Assembly: GCA_964353745.1 (NCBI GenBank) | Contig: CAYGWD010000001.1 | Span: 1 to 64,000 of the forward strand | Origin: CS1-C013 sp964353745 | GTDB lineage: Archaea > Aenigmatarchaeota > Aenigmatarchaeia > Aenigmatarchaeales > Aenigmatarchaeaceae | DNA length: 64,000 bases | Direction: 5' to 3' | Part shown: one piece after another, positions 1 through 7,167 of the stretch | Numbering within the stretch: the first letter of the stretch is position 1 | Layout of the letters: every line of letters starts with the position of its first letter | Program-made: the position numbers and the translations under genes | Notes under the pieces: model-generated | Database searches by the model: none | Told to the model about the DNA's origin: nothing | Seen by the model: the letters and a program-made list of their open reading frames with translations, nothing else

Positions 1-3000
1 CAGCAATCTTTGCATTGTCCAGGACTTTTTCTTTCTTTTCTTTTCCGGACATTACACCTTCCAATTCTTCTTCAAATTTCCTAGTCAGCTTCTCGTCAGC
101 AAAGTCAGGAACATAATCCTTGATAACAGAAGAAATTTTCAAACCCAAGTCTGTAACACATATGTTTCTATCTGCTATGTAATTCCTGTCGTACAAGGTT
201 TGGAGTATAGCTGATCTTGTTGCTCTAGTTCCTAGGTTTCTTTTCTCCAGTTCCTTTATTATCGAAGCCTGGGAATACCTTGGTGGAGGGGCAGTCTCTT
301 TGTCTAACATTTCCAAATCCTTGACATCCAGTCTGCCTCCTTTTTTCAAATCAGGAAGAATCAGCTCATCGAATTTTGCATAAGGTCCGTAGAATTCCAT
401 CCATCCTTTATCCAAGGTCCTTCTGCCACCTGTCAGGAACTTGTTGCCATCAACATCAATGACAACATCTACGCTCTCTCTTATCGCGTTCTTTGCAAAC
501 AAAGCAAGGAATCTTCTACATATCAAGTCGTAAATCTTTTGAGCATGTTGAGAAAGATAATTGATGTCTCTAGGAGGTTCTACTGTAGGATGAATGCAAT
601 TGTGTACAACGAAACCGTTTGCTAAAAAGGTGTGATTCGGTTCGATTTCAAAATCATAAACAAATTTAGGTGCTCTAACTTCAGATATTTTTTTGATTCT
701 TACGTAATGAACATCATTAGTTATTTTTTCATTAAAATCTTTAAATTCCTCAATAAGAGATACAGGTACGTGTTTTTCTTTAGAGCCCTCACCACGCATC
801 CAGCTACCAACTGTAGTTCTTGGAATTCCCACAAGTTTGGATATCTCGTTTACAGAAAATCCTTTATTGAGTAGTATTTTTGATTCTTTTCTTAAGCGTT
901 CTCTTTTTTCTATTATAAATTTCCTCTTTAGCAAGAATGCCAACGCTCTTGATGCAATGTCGGACCTATAATTACAATATCTGTAACCGATTTTTGTTAA
1001 GAATCTCAATAAGTTTTCTCTGCTGTTATTTATCGAAATCTGAATTGATAGCGATTTTTTACCGTCTTCTCTTATGTAAGCTCCTTTCAGTATTTTAGGC
1101 CCTACTGACTCTATCTCAAACTCCCTTAAAATTCCTTTTATCTGTCTGTAAAATTTTATGCCTGAACTAAGAGTTCCCTCACATTTATGCACCTCACTTC
1201 TAAGATAGTCAAAATCTCTCTTGTTTTTCACGTTTACCCTTATTTTTTCTAGTTCGCAACCAAAGTAAGAAGAGATAAATTCCCTTTTGATCTCCTTTGA
1301 ACCATTTAATATCCATGATGGCATGGTCTGCGAAGATAGGACTTTGTCTCCCGTAGGTGCATCTAAAGCAATAAGCAACCTATTAAATGTGCTATCATGT
1401 GACACAAACGAAAATTTATTATTATGAAATCTATTTTTATTTACGGTAAATCCCAAATCCCTTATATCATTTCTTATTTCTTCAATGTCTTTGATTTCAG
1501 TTCCCATAAAAGTTGAGACTGGAAATTCTTCTCTGCCCCTAGAAATTTGTTGATGACCTAGGCTACCGTCTCCGAATATATGGCCGATTAATCTTGAAAT
1601 TATCTTTGTTTTTGGATTCTTGGCATAAAGAGGTAACAGACCTAATTTCTTCAGTTTTTCAACAGTCTTATAAATTTTCGGTTCCCTTCCATGCATCCAA
1701 TGGAAAACTGTAGATTTTGGTATGTGCAATTCCATTGCAATCTTGTTCAAAGACTTGTTATTTCCTCTTTCTTCAAGCACTTTTAGATAATTTTTAATCT
1801 TGAATTGTTGATTTTTCCTAAAGGTTTTAACAATGTGTTCCTCTGTAAGAATAGTTTTGTCTTCAACGAACTCACTTTCAAAAGCATTCCTGATAAATAG
1901 AAAATCACCATCTTCAAGTTGGCTTGCTGGTTGGAAGCCAAAGCCTCTTTCTGTTAAAGAATAAACAAGATGGTTTGGAGTTGTTTTTAATTCTCCTTTC
2001 TCAGTTTCAATTTTTAAAAGTTTTTTATTCTTCGTAAACGTCTTCAATAATTTGACTATTCTTGCAGAAACTATTTCTCTATTTTTTTCATCCCAAGCAA
2101 AAACCTTTATCTCTTTTTGGCAAGGAGCATAAAAGTTTCCAGTCTCTGTATTTTTACTCCATTTTACATTTTTTACTATATTAGATATCACAGTGTCACC
2201 ATGGTCATTTAAACATATTTTAGTATCTCGGGGGAAACATTCATGCGCACTATCTGTCAGCCTGCCCTCAATCGGCTTTAAGAACTTTAATCCTAGCAAT
2301 GACTTGCACATCAATCCGTATTTCTTTATCTTTGATAATGCATTCAATATTTCTCTGTAACCAATCTGCGGAGGCAGTTTCTCTGATGATGTTCTTGGGT
2401 ATGAGATATAGGCGTTCGTATACAACTTCTGGGCGATACTCATTGTATATTGTGGGGAAAAACCGAAAAGCCTGTAAGCCTCTGTCTGCAAAGAGGTTAT
2501 GTTGAATGGTGGTGGAGGTGGTTGAGAATACTTTCTCTTCCTTACCTCGTCAACAATAGCAGGCTTGCCTTTACATCCTTCAAATATTTTTTCTGCTTCC
2601 CTTTTATCCCATATCTTGTCCTTCTCGTACAGGGCGATGAATTCGTTGCCGTTGACTGACAAGATTAGTTGTAGTTGCCAATAGGGCGTTGGAACAAAGT
2701 TTCTTATTTCCATCTCCCTGTCTGCCAACAATACTAGGGTTGGTGCTTGGACACGTCCTGCCGAAAGAATTGCAAACCTTTTAGACGCCTTCTTGATTGC
2801 AGACATCAATGCTCTTGACGTGTTTATGCCGTAAAACCAATCGAGATAATGGCGAGTCTCCCCAGCTATTATGTTTCCCCAATCGAGATGAGGTGACATT
2901 TCTTCGTATGCCTTGATCAGGTCTGCCCTAGTCAATGTAGAAAATTTCATTCTACTAGCATCATTTCTTCTGAAAATAAGTCTTATTATTCTCTCGGCAA

Positions 3001-3361
3001 TTAGACTGCCTTCGTCATCGAAATCGCAAGCTGAAATTAAATCATAATCTCTGATGCTCTTAGCCACTTCTTTTATTGTGTTGAAATATCTCTCTGAAAA
3101 AGAAGATTTCTTGGCAGCTCTGAATGACGGTACCCATTCTATGTTATCAAACACAGGATATTCAGAGCCTTTGTCAATTTGTTTCAGACTGAACAAATGA
3201 CCAACGGCAGATACAGATGTATGTTTTACTCCGCCTCTATTAAATTCATAATAATTTATACCATACTTACTTTTCTTTGTCTTTAGACCGCCTTCTGCTA
3301 AGGCTTGAGCTATTCTTAAATTGGAATCAGGCTTTTCGCAAATTATAATGATGTCTTTCAA
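1..3361 (-). CDS. topA: DNA topoisomerase I (type IA), intein-containing, 3' end beyond window
   Basis: Relaxes negative supercoils by nicking one DNA strand through a tyrosine-phosphate link. The N-terminus shows a TOPRIM start (DIIIICEKPDSNLRIAQAL). The catalytic tyrosine lies in AYISYPRTSSEKLP near residue 320, followed by LTDSAHE and, after an intein, IHPTVEPPRD. Further on, PPRYSQASIIKELEKRNLGT and GTRATR are family hallmarks. I chose the TTG at 3361 because it is the only start codon between the TOPRIM motif and an in-frame TAA upstream, and a TATA-like box lies about 30 bases ahead of it. The N-extein is 374 residues and the intein covers residues 375-921. 199 C-extein codons are present before the window edge, so the usual C-terminal zinc fingers cannot be seen. 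The identification is secure. The frame was followed by eye and checked at both intein junctions and in the endonuclease core. Confidence 0.95.
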   Translation of the reverse strand, partial: MKDIIIICEKPDSNLRIAQALAEGGLKTKKSKYGINYYEFNRGGVKHTSVSAVGHLFSLKQIDKGSEYPVFDNIEWVPSFRAAKKSSFSERYFNTIKEVAKSIRDYDLISACDFDDEGSLIAERIIRLIFRRNDASRMKFSTLTRADLIKAYEEMSPHLDWGNIIAGETRHYLDWFYGINTSRALMSAIKKASKRFAILSAGRVQAPTLVLLADREMEIRNFVPTPYWQLQLILSVNGNEFIALYEKDKIWDKREAEKIFEGCKGKPAIVDEVRKRKYSQPPPPPFNITSLQTEAYRLFGFSPQYTMSIAQKLYTNAYISYPRTSSEKLPPQIGYREILNALSKIKKYGLMCKSLLGLKFLKPIEGRLTDSAHECFPRDTKICLNDHGDTVISNIVKNVKWSKNTETGNFYAPCQKEIKVFAWDEKNREIVSARIVKLLKTFTKNKKLLKIETEKGELKTTPNHLVYSLTERGFGFQPASQLEDGDFLFIRNAFESEFVEDKTILTEEHIVKTFRKNQQFKIKNYLKVLEERGNNKSLNKIAMELHIPKSTVFHWMHGREPKIYKTVEKLKKLGLLPLYAKNPKTKIISRLIGHIFGDGSLGHQQISRGREEFPVSTFMGTEIKDIEEIRNDIRDLGFTVNKNRFHNNKFSFVSHDSTFNRLLIALDAPTGDKVLSSQTMPSWILNGSKEIKREFISSYFGCELEKIRVNVKNKRDFDYLRSEVHKCEGTLSSGIKFYRQIKGILREFEIESVGPKILKGAYIREDGKKSLSIQISINNSRENLLRFLTKIGYRYCNYRSDIASRALAFLLKRKFIIEKRERLRKESKILLNKGFSVNEISKLVGIPRTTVGSWMRGEGSKEKHVPVSLIEEFKDFNEKITNDVHYVRIKKISEVRAPKFVYDFEIEPNHTFLANGFVVHNCIHPTVEPPRDINYLSQHAQKIYDLICRRFLALFAKNAIRESVDVVIDVDGNKFLTGGRRTLDKGWMEFYGPYAKFDELILPDLKKGGRLDVKDLEMLDKETAPPPRYSQASIIKELEKRNLGTRATRSAILQTLYDRNYIADRNICVTDLGLKISSVIKDYVPDFADEKLTRKFEEELEGVMSGKEKKEKVLDNAKIA
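599..2239 (-). mobile_element. Intein with LAGLIDADG endonuclease, in topA
   Basis: A 547-residue in-frame insertion between LTDSAHE and CIHPTVEP of topoisomerase I. It begins with Cys (CFPRDTKICLNDHGD) and ends with a typical splice end (FLANGFVVHN) followed by Cys as the +1 extein residue. Block B is visible as LKTTPNHLVYSL. The endonuclease core has one good LAGLIDADG helix (LIGHIFGDGSLG, around intein residue 217) and a degenerate second one (EFISSYFGCELEKI). Two helix-turn-helix-like segments, ending in STVFHWMHGR and TTVGSWMRGE, flank the core. The His-Asn end and intact terminal blocks suggest splicing competence. Whether the endonuclease still cuts is uncertain because of the altered second motif. 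Confidence 0.93.
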
Positions 3362-3390
3362 ATCATCACACTCTATTATGAAATAGAATT

Positions 3391-3400
3391 GTATTTAAAC
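3391..3400 (-). promoter_or_regulatory. Putative TATA box of topA
   Basis: On the minus strand this reads GTTTAAATAC, centred about 34 bases before the TTG start of topA. That is the spacing expected for an archaeal TATA box feeding a transcript with a short or absent leader. It supports the TTG start. It is inferred from sequence only. Confidence 0.5.
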
Positions 3401-3435
3401 TTTTTTTACCTTTGCGGTAAGTTCATTATTTAGAA

Positions 3436-3451
3436 GAAGCTTTATCAAGAA
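3436..3451. repeat. 16-bp direct repeat, copy 1
   Basis: GAAGCTTTATCAAGAA occurs here and again, identical and in the same orientation, at 8335-8350. It sits in the gap between the divergent topA and the small gene at 3537. A second, longer repeat family (3888-3953 and 8846-8908) has almost the same spacing, so the two pairs may mark the borders of one duplicated or inserted segment. Confidence 0.6.
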
Positions 3452-3536
3452 CACTGGACACCTTTCTCTCACTCATTCTAATTCTTGGTAAAGTAAATGT
3501 TTAAATGTTTTAGTGTTCTATTTATTTTAGATATTT

Positions 3537-3848
3537 ATGCCAGCAGGAAATACTTTTCCAAATTCTGCTTTAGAAGGTTTAAAACCTAAGCCAAATGTAA
3601 TCTATATTCCTAAAAAGGAGGATGAATATTCTGCAAAATCAATACAACATGATAATGTTACGCATTCTGTTTCTATGGCATATTTAGGATATGGTGGTAG
3701 AGTTCCAGTAAAAGATGTTGTTAGGTCTCATGTAAATGAAGTTTTTGATGAAATGAGAAAAAATGGCTATAAATCACCATTAGTTTGCCTTGTAGAAAGT
3801 GCTATGTGGTCAGATACTCTTATGACTCACCATGAAGAAAGTTGTTAA
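3537..3848 (+). CDS. Hypothetical protein, 103 aa
   Basis: I do not recognise this protein. It is soluble, with no signal peptide or membrane segment. It begins MPAGNTFPNSALEGLKPKP, has a central stretch SVSMAYLGYGGRVPVKDVV and ends in a His/Cys-containing tail (MTHHEESC). A GTTTAAATG box at about 3498 lies roughly 35 bases before the ATG and fits a TATA element. The gene is bracketed by the 16-bp repeat at 3436 and the tRNA-like repeat at 3888, which suggests accessory DNA. Coding status rests on open length, an ATG start and the promoter-like box. Confidence 0.5.
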   Translation: MPAGNTFPNSALEGLKPKPNVIYIPKKEDEYSAKSIQHDNVTHSVSMAYLGYGGRVPVKDVVRSHVNEVFDEMRKNGYKSPLVCLVESAMWSDTLMTHHEESC

Positions 3849-3887
3849 AAATCATTCTTAGTATCTTTATTAATTATCTATTCTGTG

Positions 3888-3953
3888 TCGCCCTCCCCGT
3901 CATCGGTGAATAGCATGAACTGTGCGGAGGGCAGGATTTGAACCAGCGCACAC
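3888..3953 (-). repeat. tRNA-3'-end-like hairpin repeat, copy 1
   Basis: The minus strand carries GGTTCAAATCC, a perfect match to the tRNA T-arm/B-box consensus, followed by TGCCCTCCGCACA, which looks like a 3' acceptor strand. There is no matching 5' half, so this is not a complete tRNA. The GCCCTCC segment can instead pair with GGAGGGC about 29 bases downstream, making a 7-bp hairpin (3890-3932). A second copy at 8846-8908 shares the 18-base core GGAGGGCAGGATTTGAAC (plus strand) exactly and roughly two thirds of the loop. It may be a tRNA-derived attachment-site remnant, a structured RNA, or a cassette boundary. Confidence 0.65.
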
Positions 3954-4018
3954 GGTTTTCACAAACAATTTTTTATTATTCTTTTTATTTAGGGGAACAA
4001 ATAATAATATGTGATCAG

Positions 4019-4603
4019 ATGAGGATGAAACTTGTTTTCCCGTTGGTAGCAGTTTTCGCGGTCATAGCTTTAGCCATATTCAGCTATATGGACGAGACAT
4101 TGCTAGGGATAATAATAGCCGTTGTGATGTTCGTATGGCCGATACTGTTCTTTATTTTAACAAAGTTCATTGAGAACCGCGGCTCTGGGGCAAAGGAAGA
4201 TAAGAGAGATTTGAAACAGGACATTATTGATGGAGTAGAAGGAGATTCAAAACCTTCAAAAGAAGTTGAGAAAGAAGAATTTATTGTACCACAGAAAAAG
4301 GACGCCAACATAGGAATCGCAAAAGAAGAGTTGGAGAAATTGAAAGGGGCCTCAGATTTGTTGGACGAGGAAAAGAAGGATGGGATGTTGTCTGAGGACG
4401 CTTACAACGAAATGAAAAAGCAGAGCAAGGAAGCAATAGAAAAATTAGAAGAGGAGATAGCAAAGGCCTCTGGAGAGACTGGGGACAAGAAAGTTTATTG
4501 CAAAAAAGGCAAGCACTACATTTCTGTGAGGGATTGCCTACCTTCGAAAATAGATGGCTATGTCATCTGCCAGGAGCACAACGAAGAGATAAGGGCTGAA
4601 TAG
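4019..4603 (+). CDS. Membrane protein with coiled-coil and C-terminal Cys/His motif
   Basis: Two adjacent N-terminal membrane helices (LVFPLVAVFAVIALAIF and a second ending VVMFVWPILFFILTKF) are followed by a charged linker. Next is a helical, SHOCT-like segment (LLDEEKKDGMLSEDAYNEM) at about residues 117-160, and then a tail with Cys/His spacing suggestive of metal binding (CKKGKHYISVRDC, ICQEH). The frame is open further upstream to 3938, but that part lies inside the tRNA-like repeat and has only a TTG start. The ATG at 4019 (MRMKLVF) follows a TTTTTATTTA box at about 3980 and is preferred. Topology suggests membrane anchoring with a cytoplasmic helical domain. The function is unknown. Confidence 0.7.
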   Translation: MRMKLVFPLVAVFAVIALAIFSYMDETLLGIIIAVVMFVWPILFFILTKFIENRGSGAKEDKRDLKQDIIDGVEGDSKPSKEVEKEEFIVPQKKDANIGIAKEELEKLKGASDLLDEEKKDGMLSEDAYNEMKKQSKEAIEKLEEEIAKASGETGDKKVYCKKGKHYISVRDCLPSKIDGYVICQEHNEEIRAE

Positions 4604-4604
4604 G

Positions 4605-5024
4605 TCAGCATTTTATAGCCAAGCCATGTCTTTTAGTTCGTTCCACTTCACTTTTAGGATGTAATTCGTTTCCTCTTGGTTCATGAAGTTCACAAATTTT
4701 GCATACTGAAGTTCCTATCTCGAACTCACTTTTAAATCTTTCTCTGCCTGCTTCGCTTATAGTTTTTTTCTTATAACCTGTGAAATGGCAAAGAACTGCC
4801 ACTTGTTGTGGGTTATATTCATCACGCATGAAATGCATCTCAGCATAATTTATAGGAAAAATCCCTGACTTTCTTACCTTTTCATTTTCACAAGCATAAA
4901 CCTCGAAAAAATTACTCTCGCTTAAAGCTTGACATGATGGTAACATCATTAAAATTATGTCGGATGCAGCTCCAGCCCCAACAGCATATGCACAATTTCC
5001 CCATGTTTGTTCCTGTTTAGTCAT
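4605..5024 (-). CDS. Hypothetical protein, 139 aa
   Basis: Unrecognised. It starts MTKQEQTWGNCAYAVGAGAA, has a moderately hydrophobic segment (SDIILMMLPSC) too short to be a clear membrane helix, and several Cys including CKICELHEP near residue 108, which could form part of a metal site. It is convergent with the preceding membrane-protein gene (stop codons one base apart) and lies in the accessory stretch bounded by the repeats. No relative is evident. Confidence 0.5.
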   Translation of the reverse strand: MTKQEQTWGNCAYAVGAGAASDIILMMLPSCQALSESNFFEVYACENEKVRKSGIFPINYAEMHFMRDEYNPQQVAVLCHFTGYKKKTISEAGRERFKSEFEIGTSVCKICELHEPRGNELHPKSEVERTKRHGLAIKC

Positions 5025-5097
5025 TTCACCACAACTCTAAATAGAAAGATAAAAAATTTAAACTCATTGCCTCTCTACCGTCAAACTATGAAAAGCG

Positions 5098-5403
5098 TTA
5101 ATATTCTTTTATTTTTGCATGCGCTTTAGAAAAACTGGTAGTAACCGCCATGTCGGTCATTCTCCTTCTGTAACACGGATCATTCTGTAATCTTCCAAGA
5201 ATTCCTACGTTAATATCAAAACGTTCTCTATGAAGTTCCCGTCTTTCTCCGTGCCTCAGCGCCTGTTCTTGCAAGTTCATTCTGTACCTCCACGACCTCC
5301 TAAAAGGTATATTTAATTCCACTGCAGGTGTTACTTTGAGCCTCTTTGCAGGTAGTTTAACTTCATAACTTGCATCTTCAGTCCATGGAATTTCAACAGA
5401 CAT
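5098..5403 (-). CDS. Hypothetical basic protein, about 101 aa
   Basis: Unrecognised, with no signal or membrane segment. The frame is open from 5475, but its first 24 codons overlap the end of the upstream gene. The ATG at 5403 (MSVEIPWTEDASYEV) is preferred because an AT-rich box (ACTATATCTTTAATAG) lies 10-25 bases ahead. The protein is rich in Arg in its middle (FRRSWRYRM, RHGERRELHRERFD), suggesting nucleic-acid or acidic-partner binding, but this is only a guess. Confidence 0.45.
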   Translation of the reverse strand: MSVEIPWTEDASYEVKLPAKRLKVTPAVELNIPFRRSWRYRMNLQEQALRHGERRELHRERFDINVGILGRLQNDPCYRRRMTDMAVTTSFSKAHAKIKEY

Positions 5404-5471
5404 AAAAACACTATTAAAGATATAGTTAGAAGAAATATAAATCCTTATAGAAAGATTAGCTTTGTTCAAGC

Positions 5472-6494
5472 TCATGCATTAAGACTTTTTTGTTTCTCTG
5501 TGAGCTTGTTTATTTGTTCTTTTAGTTCTTTTTCTATACTAACTCTCTCTTCTTCAAAGTCTATCCTGCTTATCGCATAGTGCGGGTTCCAATTACAATG
5601 GCATAAATCAGTTATGCCATATAGAATTCCTTTTCTTCCTTCCTCGATAAGGTTTTTAATTATGTCCTTTCTTTTGGTCTGGTCTCTAGGGAAGTTCTCC
5701 GTTCTTCTGTATTCAGGTTTCCATCCTCTCCTAGCGATCAAGAGTTCTATTTTTGACAGGTTGCTGTTTTCAAAGTCTTTTTCTAAGGTCTTTTTTTGTT
5801 TTTCCAGCCAGATTTCCGGCAACCAATCGGCAACAGGTTTTGGAACATCTAAAATAGAGATGGTCTCGCACCCTTGCTCGCCCCTATCCTCTGCATATCT
5901 TATATTGTCTATGAACATCTGGGATTTTGGAACCTTTTCCAGAGATGTAATAATCCTTTCGTATTGTTTGTCAAAACATACTGCTTGCTCTTCTAGAATT
6001 TTTTTCTGTGTCTCCAGTTCCTTTGTGTCTGTCCTGTCAAATCTTACTAGGACCTCGTCGCCGGTATAATGAGTTGAAACATAACCTTTTTCTTCCAAAT
6101 CTCTTACATAATCTCTTGCTCTGCCGAAATTAACTGTCTGAATGTTGCCTATGAATTTTAAAAGTTTTATTTGTTTGTCCAGAGTCTCTGTCATTCTTTT
6201 TCTGTCGTATACATCAATCTCTGCACTGCTTTCACCATGAATTAGATCAAATACTGTACAAGCCTCTAATGGAAGCGTATTTGACTTTTCCAAAACATCT
6301 GCCATCAGGTTCCTGGCGTGAAACGCAGACACGTCACCATCGAAGCTATAAACTATTTTAGGTCTCGTCTCGTGTTCAACAATTTTAGCAGTAGCATTTT
6401 CCATTTTCCCGACTATTTTTTGATAGTCCTCAAGCTGTTCTTTGATGCTTTCCATCAAATATGTCAGCTCTATCTGAGGTTTAGAATTTTTCAT
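5472..6494 (-). CDS. Hypothetical protein, 340 aa, helical and charged
   Basis: No family is recognised. The sequence is strongly helical and charged with coiled-coil character at both ends (ESIKEQLEDYQKIVGKMENA near the N-terminus, EKELKEQINKLTEKQKSL at the C-terminus). A central segment (IGNIQTVNFGRARDYVRDL, then VSTHYTGDEVLVRF) resembles a winged-helix fold by eye but without diagnostic residues. CHCNWNPHYAI near residue 300 contains Cys/His. A 14-base palindrome lies 7 bases ahead of the ATG, between it and an AGTTTAAATC box, so expression may be repressed by a dimeric regulator. The small winged-helix-like gene next upstream (6651-6944) is a candidate. Confidence 0.55.
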   Translation of the reverse strand: MKNSKPQIELTYLMESIKEQLEDYQKIVGKMENATAKIVEHETRPKIVYSFDGDVSAFHARNLMADVLEKSNTLPLEACTVFDLIHGESSAEIDVYDRKRMTETLDKQIKLLKFIGNIQTVNFGRARDYVRDLEEKGYVSTHYTGDEVLVRFDRTDTKELETQKKILEEQAVCFDKQYERIITSLEKVPKSQMFIDNIRYAEDRGEQGCETISILDVPKPVADWLPEIWLEKQKKTLEKDFENSNLSKIELLIARRGWKPEYRRTENFPRDQTKRKDIIKNLIEEGRKGILYGITDLCHCNWNPHYAISRIDFEEERVSIEKELKEQINKLTEKQKSLNA

Positions 6495-6500
6495 TATTAT

Positions 6501-6514
6501 CGTATTTTAATACG
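6501..6514. promoter_or_regulatory. Palindrome, candidate operator
   Basis: CGTATTTTAATACG has perfect 6-base arms around TT. It lies between a TATA-like AGTTTAAATC and the ATG at 6494 of the 340-aa gene. Palindromes overlapping the transcription start are the usual operator position for archaeal repressors. This is an inference from position and symmetry. Confidence 0.45.
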
Positions 6515-6542
6515 AAACTTAAAGATTTAAACTTGATTAGAA

Positions 6543-6575
6543 ACTATCCTATAATTTTATTATGGAGCAATAAGA
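6543..6575. repeat. Short repeat block A (14-mer plus 10-mer)
   Basis: Contains ACTATCCTATAATT (6543-6556) then AGCAATAAGA (6566-6575). The same two words recur at 6993-7015 in the opposite order but the same strand. The two blocks flank the winged-helix-like gene at 6651-6944. Confidence 0.4.
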
Positions 6576-6650
6576 TTATGATTTGTCAACTATATCCAAT
6601 ATTTTTTCATTTCTTATATAATTACTAAAATAATATTAATTTTTTAATCC

Positions 6651-6944
6651 CTAAGATCTTTTCGTGTGATAATTGTATAATGCTTCTTCGCCTAATCCTG
6701 TAATATAAATACCAAATGAATTTTCAACAATATAATTAGCATGCGTTAACCTCAGTAAGAAACCTGCATCAGTTTTTCCTCTTGAACCTGAAACTTTGTG
6801 CAGCTTACTTCTTGAAGATCTTGAAGGTTCGTAGATTTTTCTGCGCTCTTGCAGATGTTCCAATATCCTTACCTCTGTCTTGAACAACCTATCAGGTCTG
6901 TATGTGCTTGTCGGTTCGTTGGAAGTACCGTCAACCCATACCAT
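6651..6944 (-). CDS. Small winged-helix-like protein, 97 aa, putative regulator
   Basis: The order of elements fits a winged helix-turn-helix of the kind found in small archaeal regulators. There is a first helix (KTEVRILEHLQERRKIYEP), a basic segment that could be the recognition helix (SRSSRSKLHKVSGSRG), a following helix (TDAGFLLRLTHANYI) and a final ITGLGEEALYNYH, which resembles the common YxLTxxG wing ending. No family match is certain. An ATAAATAGAAATTTAAATC region upstream could be its promoter. Short repeats lie on both sides. Role as a regulator of the neighbouring 340-aa gene is inference. Confidence 0.5.
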   Translation of the reverse strand: MVWVDGTSNEPTSTYRPDRLFKTEVRILEHLQERRKIYEPSRSSRSKLHKVSGSRGKTDAGFLLRLTHANYIVENSFGIYITGLGEEALYNYHTKRS

Positions 6945-6992
6945 ATCAAATATATCAATAAATAGAAATTTAAATCTGTAATCTTATTACCC

Positions 6993-7015
6993 AGCAATAA
7001 GACTATCCTATAATT
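6993..7015. repeat. Short repeat block B (10-mer plus 14-mer)
   Basis: AGCAATAAGA (6993-7002) runs directly into ACTATCCTATAATT (7002-7015). Block A at 6543-6575 has the same words in reverse order. The arrangement suggests a small rearrangement or two shared regulatory words. Confidence 0.4.
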
Positions 7016-7145
7016 GTTCTCTATGTTTTTTAACTTTCTCAGATAATGTGTAGGCTTTCTTTGCTACCTTGTTCTTCTTCCTTAGAGATTTGATGCCAAC
7101 CCAACCAATCAGAGCGTTTGTCTTACTGTTAGTGAAAACCTTATT
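7008..7145 (-). pseudogene. Possible 3' remnant of a gene, no start codon
   Basis: A minus-strand frame of about 45 codons ends in TAG at 7008 and reads NALIGWVGIKSLRKKNKV followed by AKKAYTLSEKVKKHREQL. It looks like natural protein (basic, amphipathic), but no ATG, GTG or TTG precedes it before an in-frame TAA at 7146-7148. It may be the tail of a gene lost by deletion next to the GT2 gene at 7168. It could also be chance. Confidence 0.25.
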
Positions 7146-7167
7146 TTAATACCACCAATAATTAAGT

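Noticed and set aside
632..874. A small plus-strand gene rich in Phe and Tyr
   Set aside because: It is antisense to the topoisomerase intein and has the composition expected of the reverse of AT-rich coding DNA.
3926..3953. A tRNA gene on the minus strand, suggested by GGTTCAAATCC and an acceptor-like strand
   Set aside because: No D-arm, anticodon arm or matching 5' acceptor strand lies within reach on the minus strand, and the T-stem has a mismatch. Kept only as a tRNA-like repeat.
3888..3953. A circularly permuted tRNA (3' half first, 5' half following)
   Set aside because: The following GGGGAGG matches the acceptor at six of seven positions, but no D-arm or anticodon arm follows, and copy 2 does not keep the pairing cleanly.
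3938..4018. N-terminal extension of the membrane protein from a TTG at 3938
   Set aside because: These codons lie within the tRNA-like repeat and are not protein-like. The ATG at 4019 has a TATA box at proper distance.
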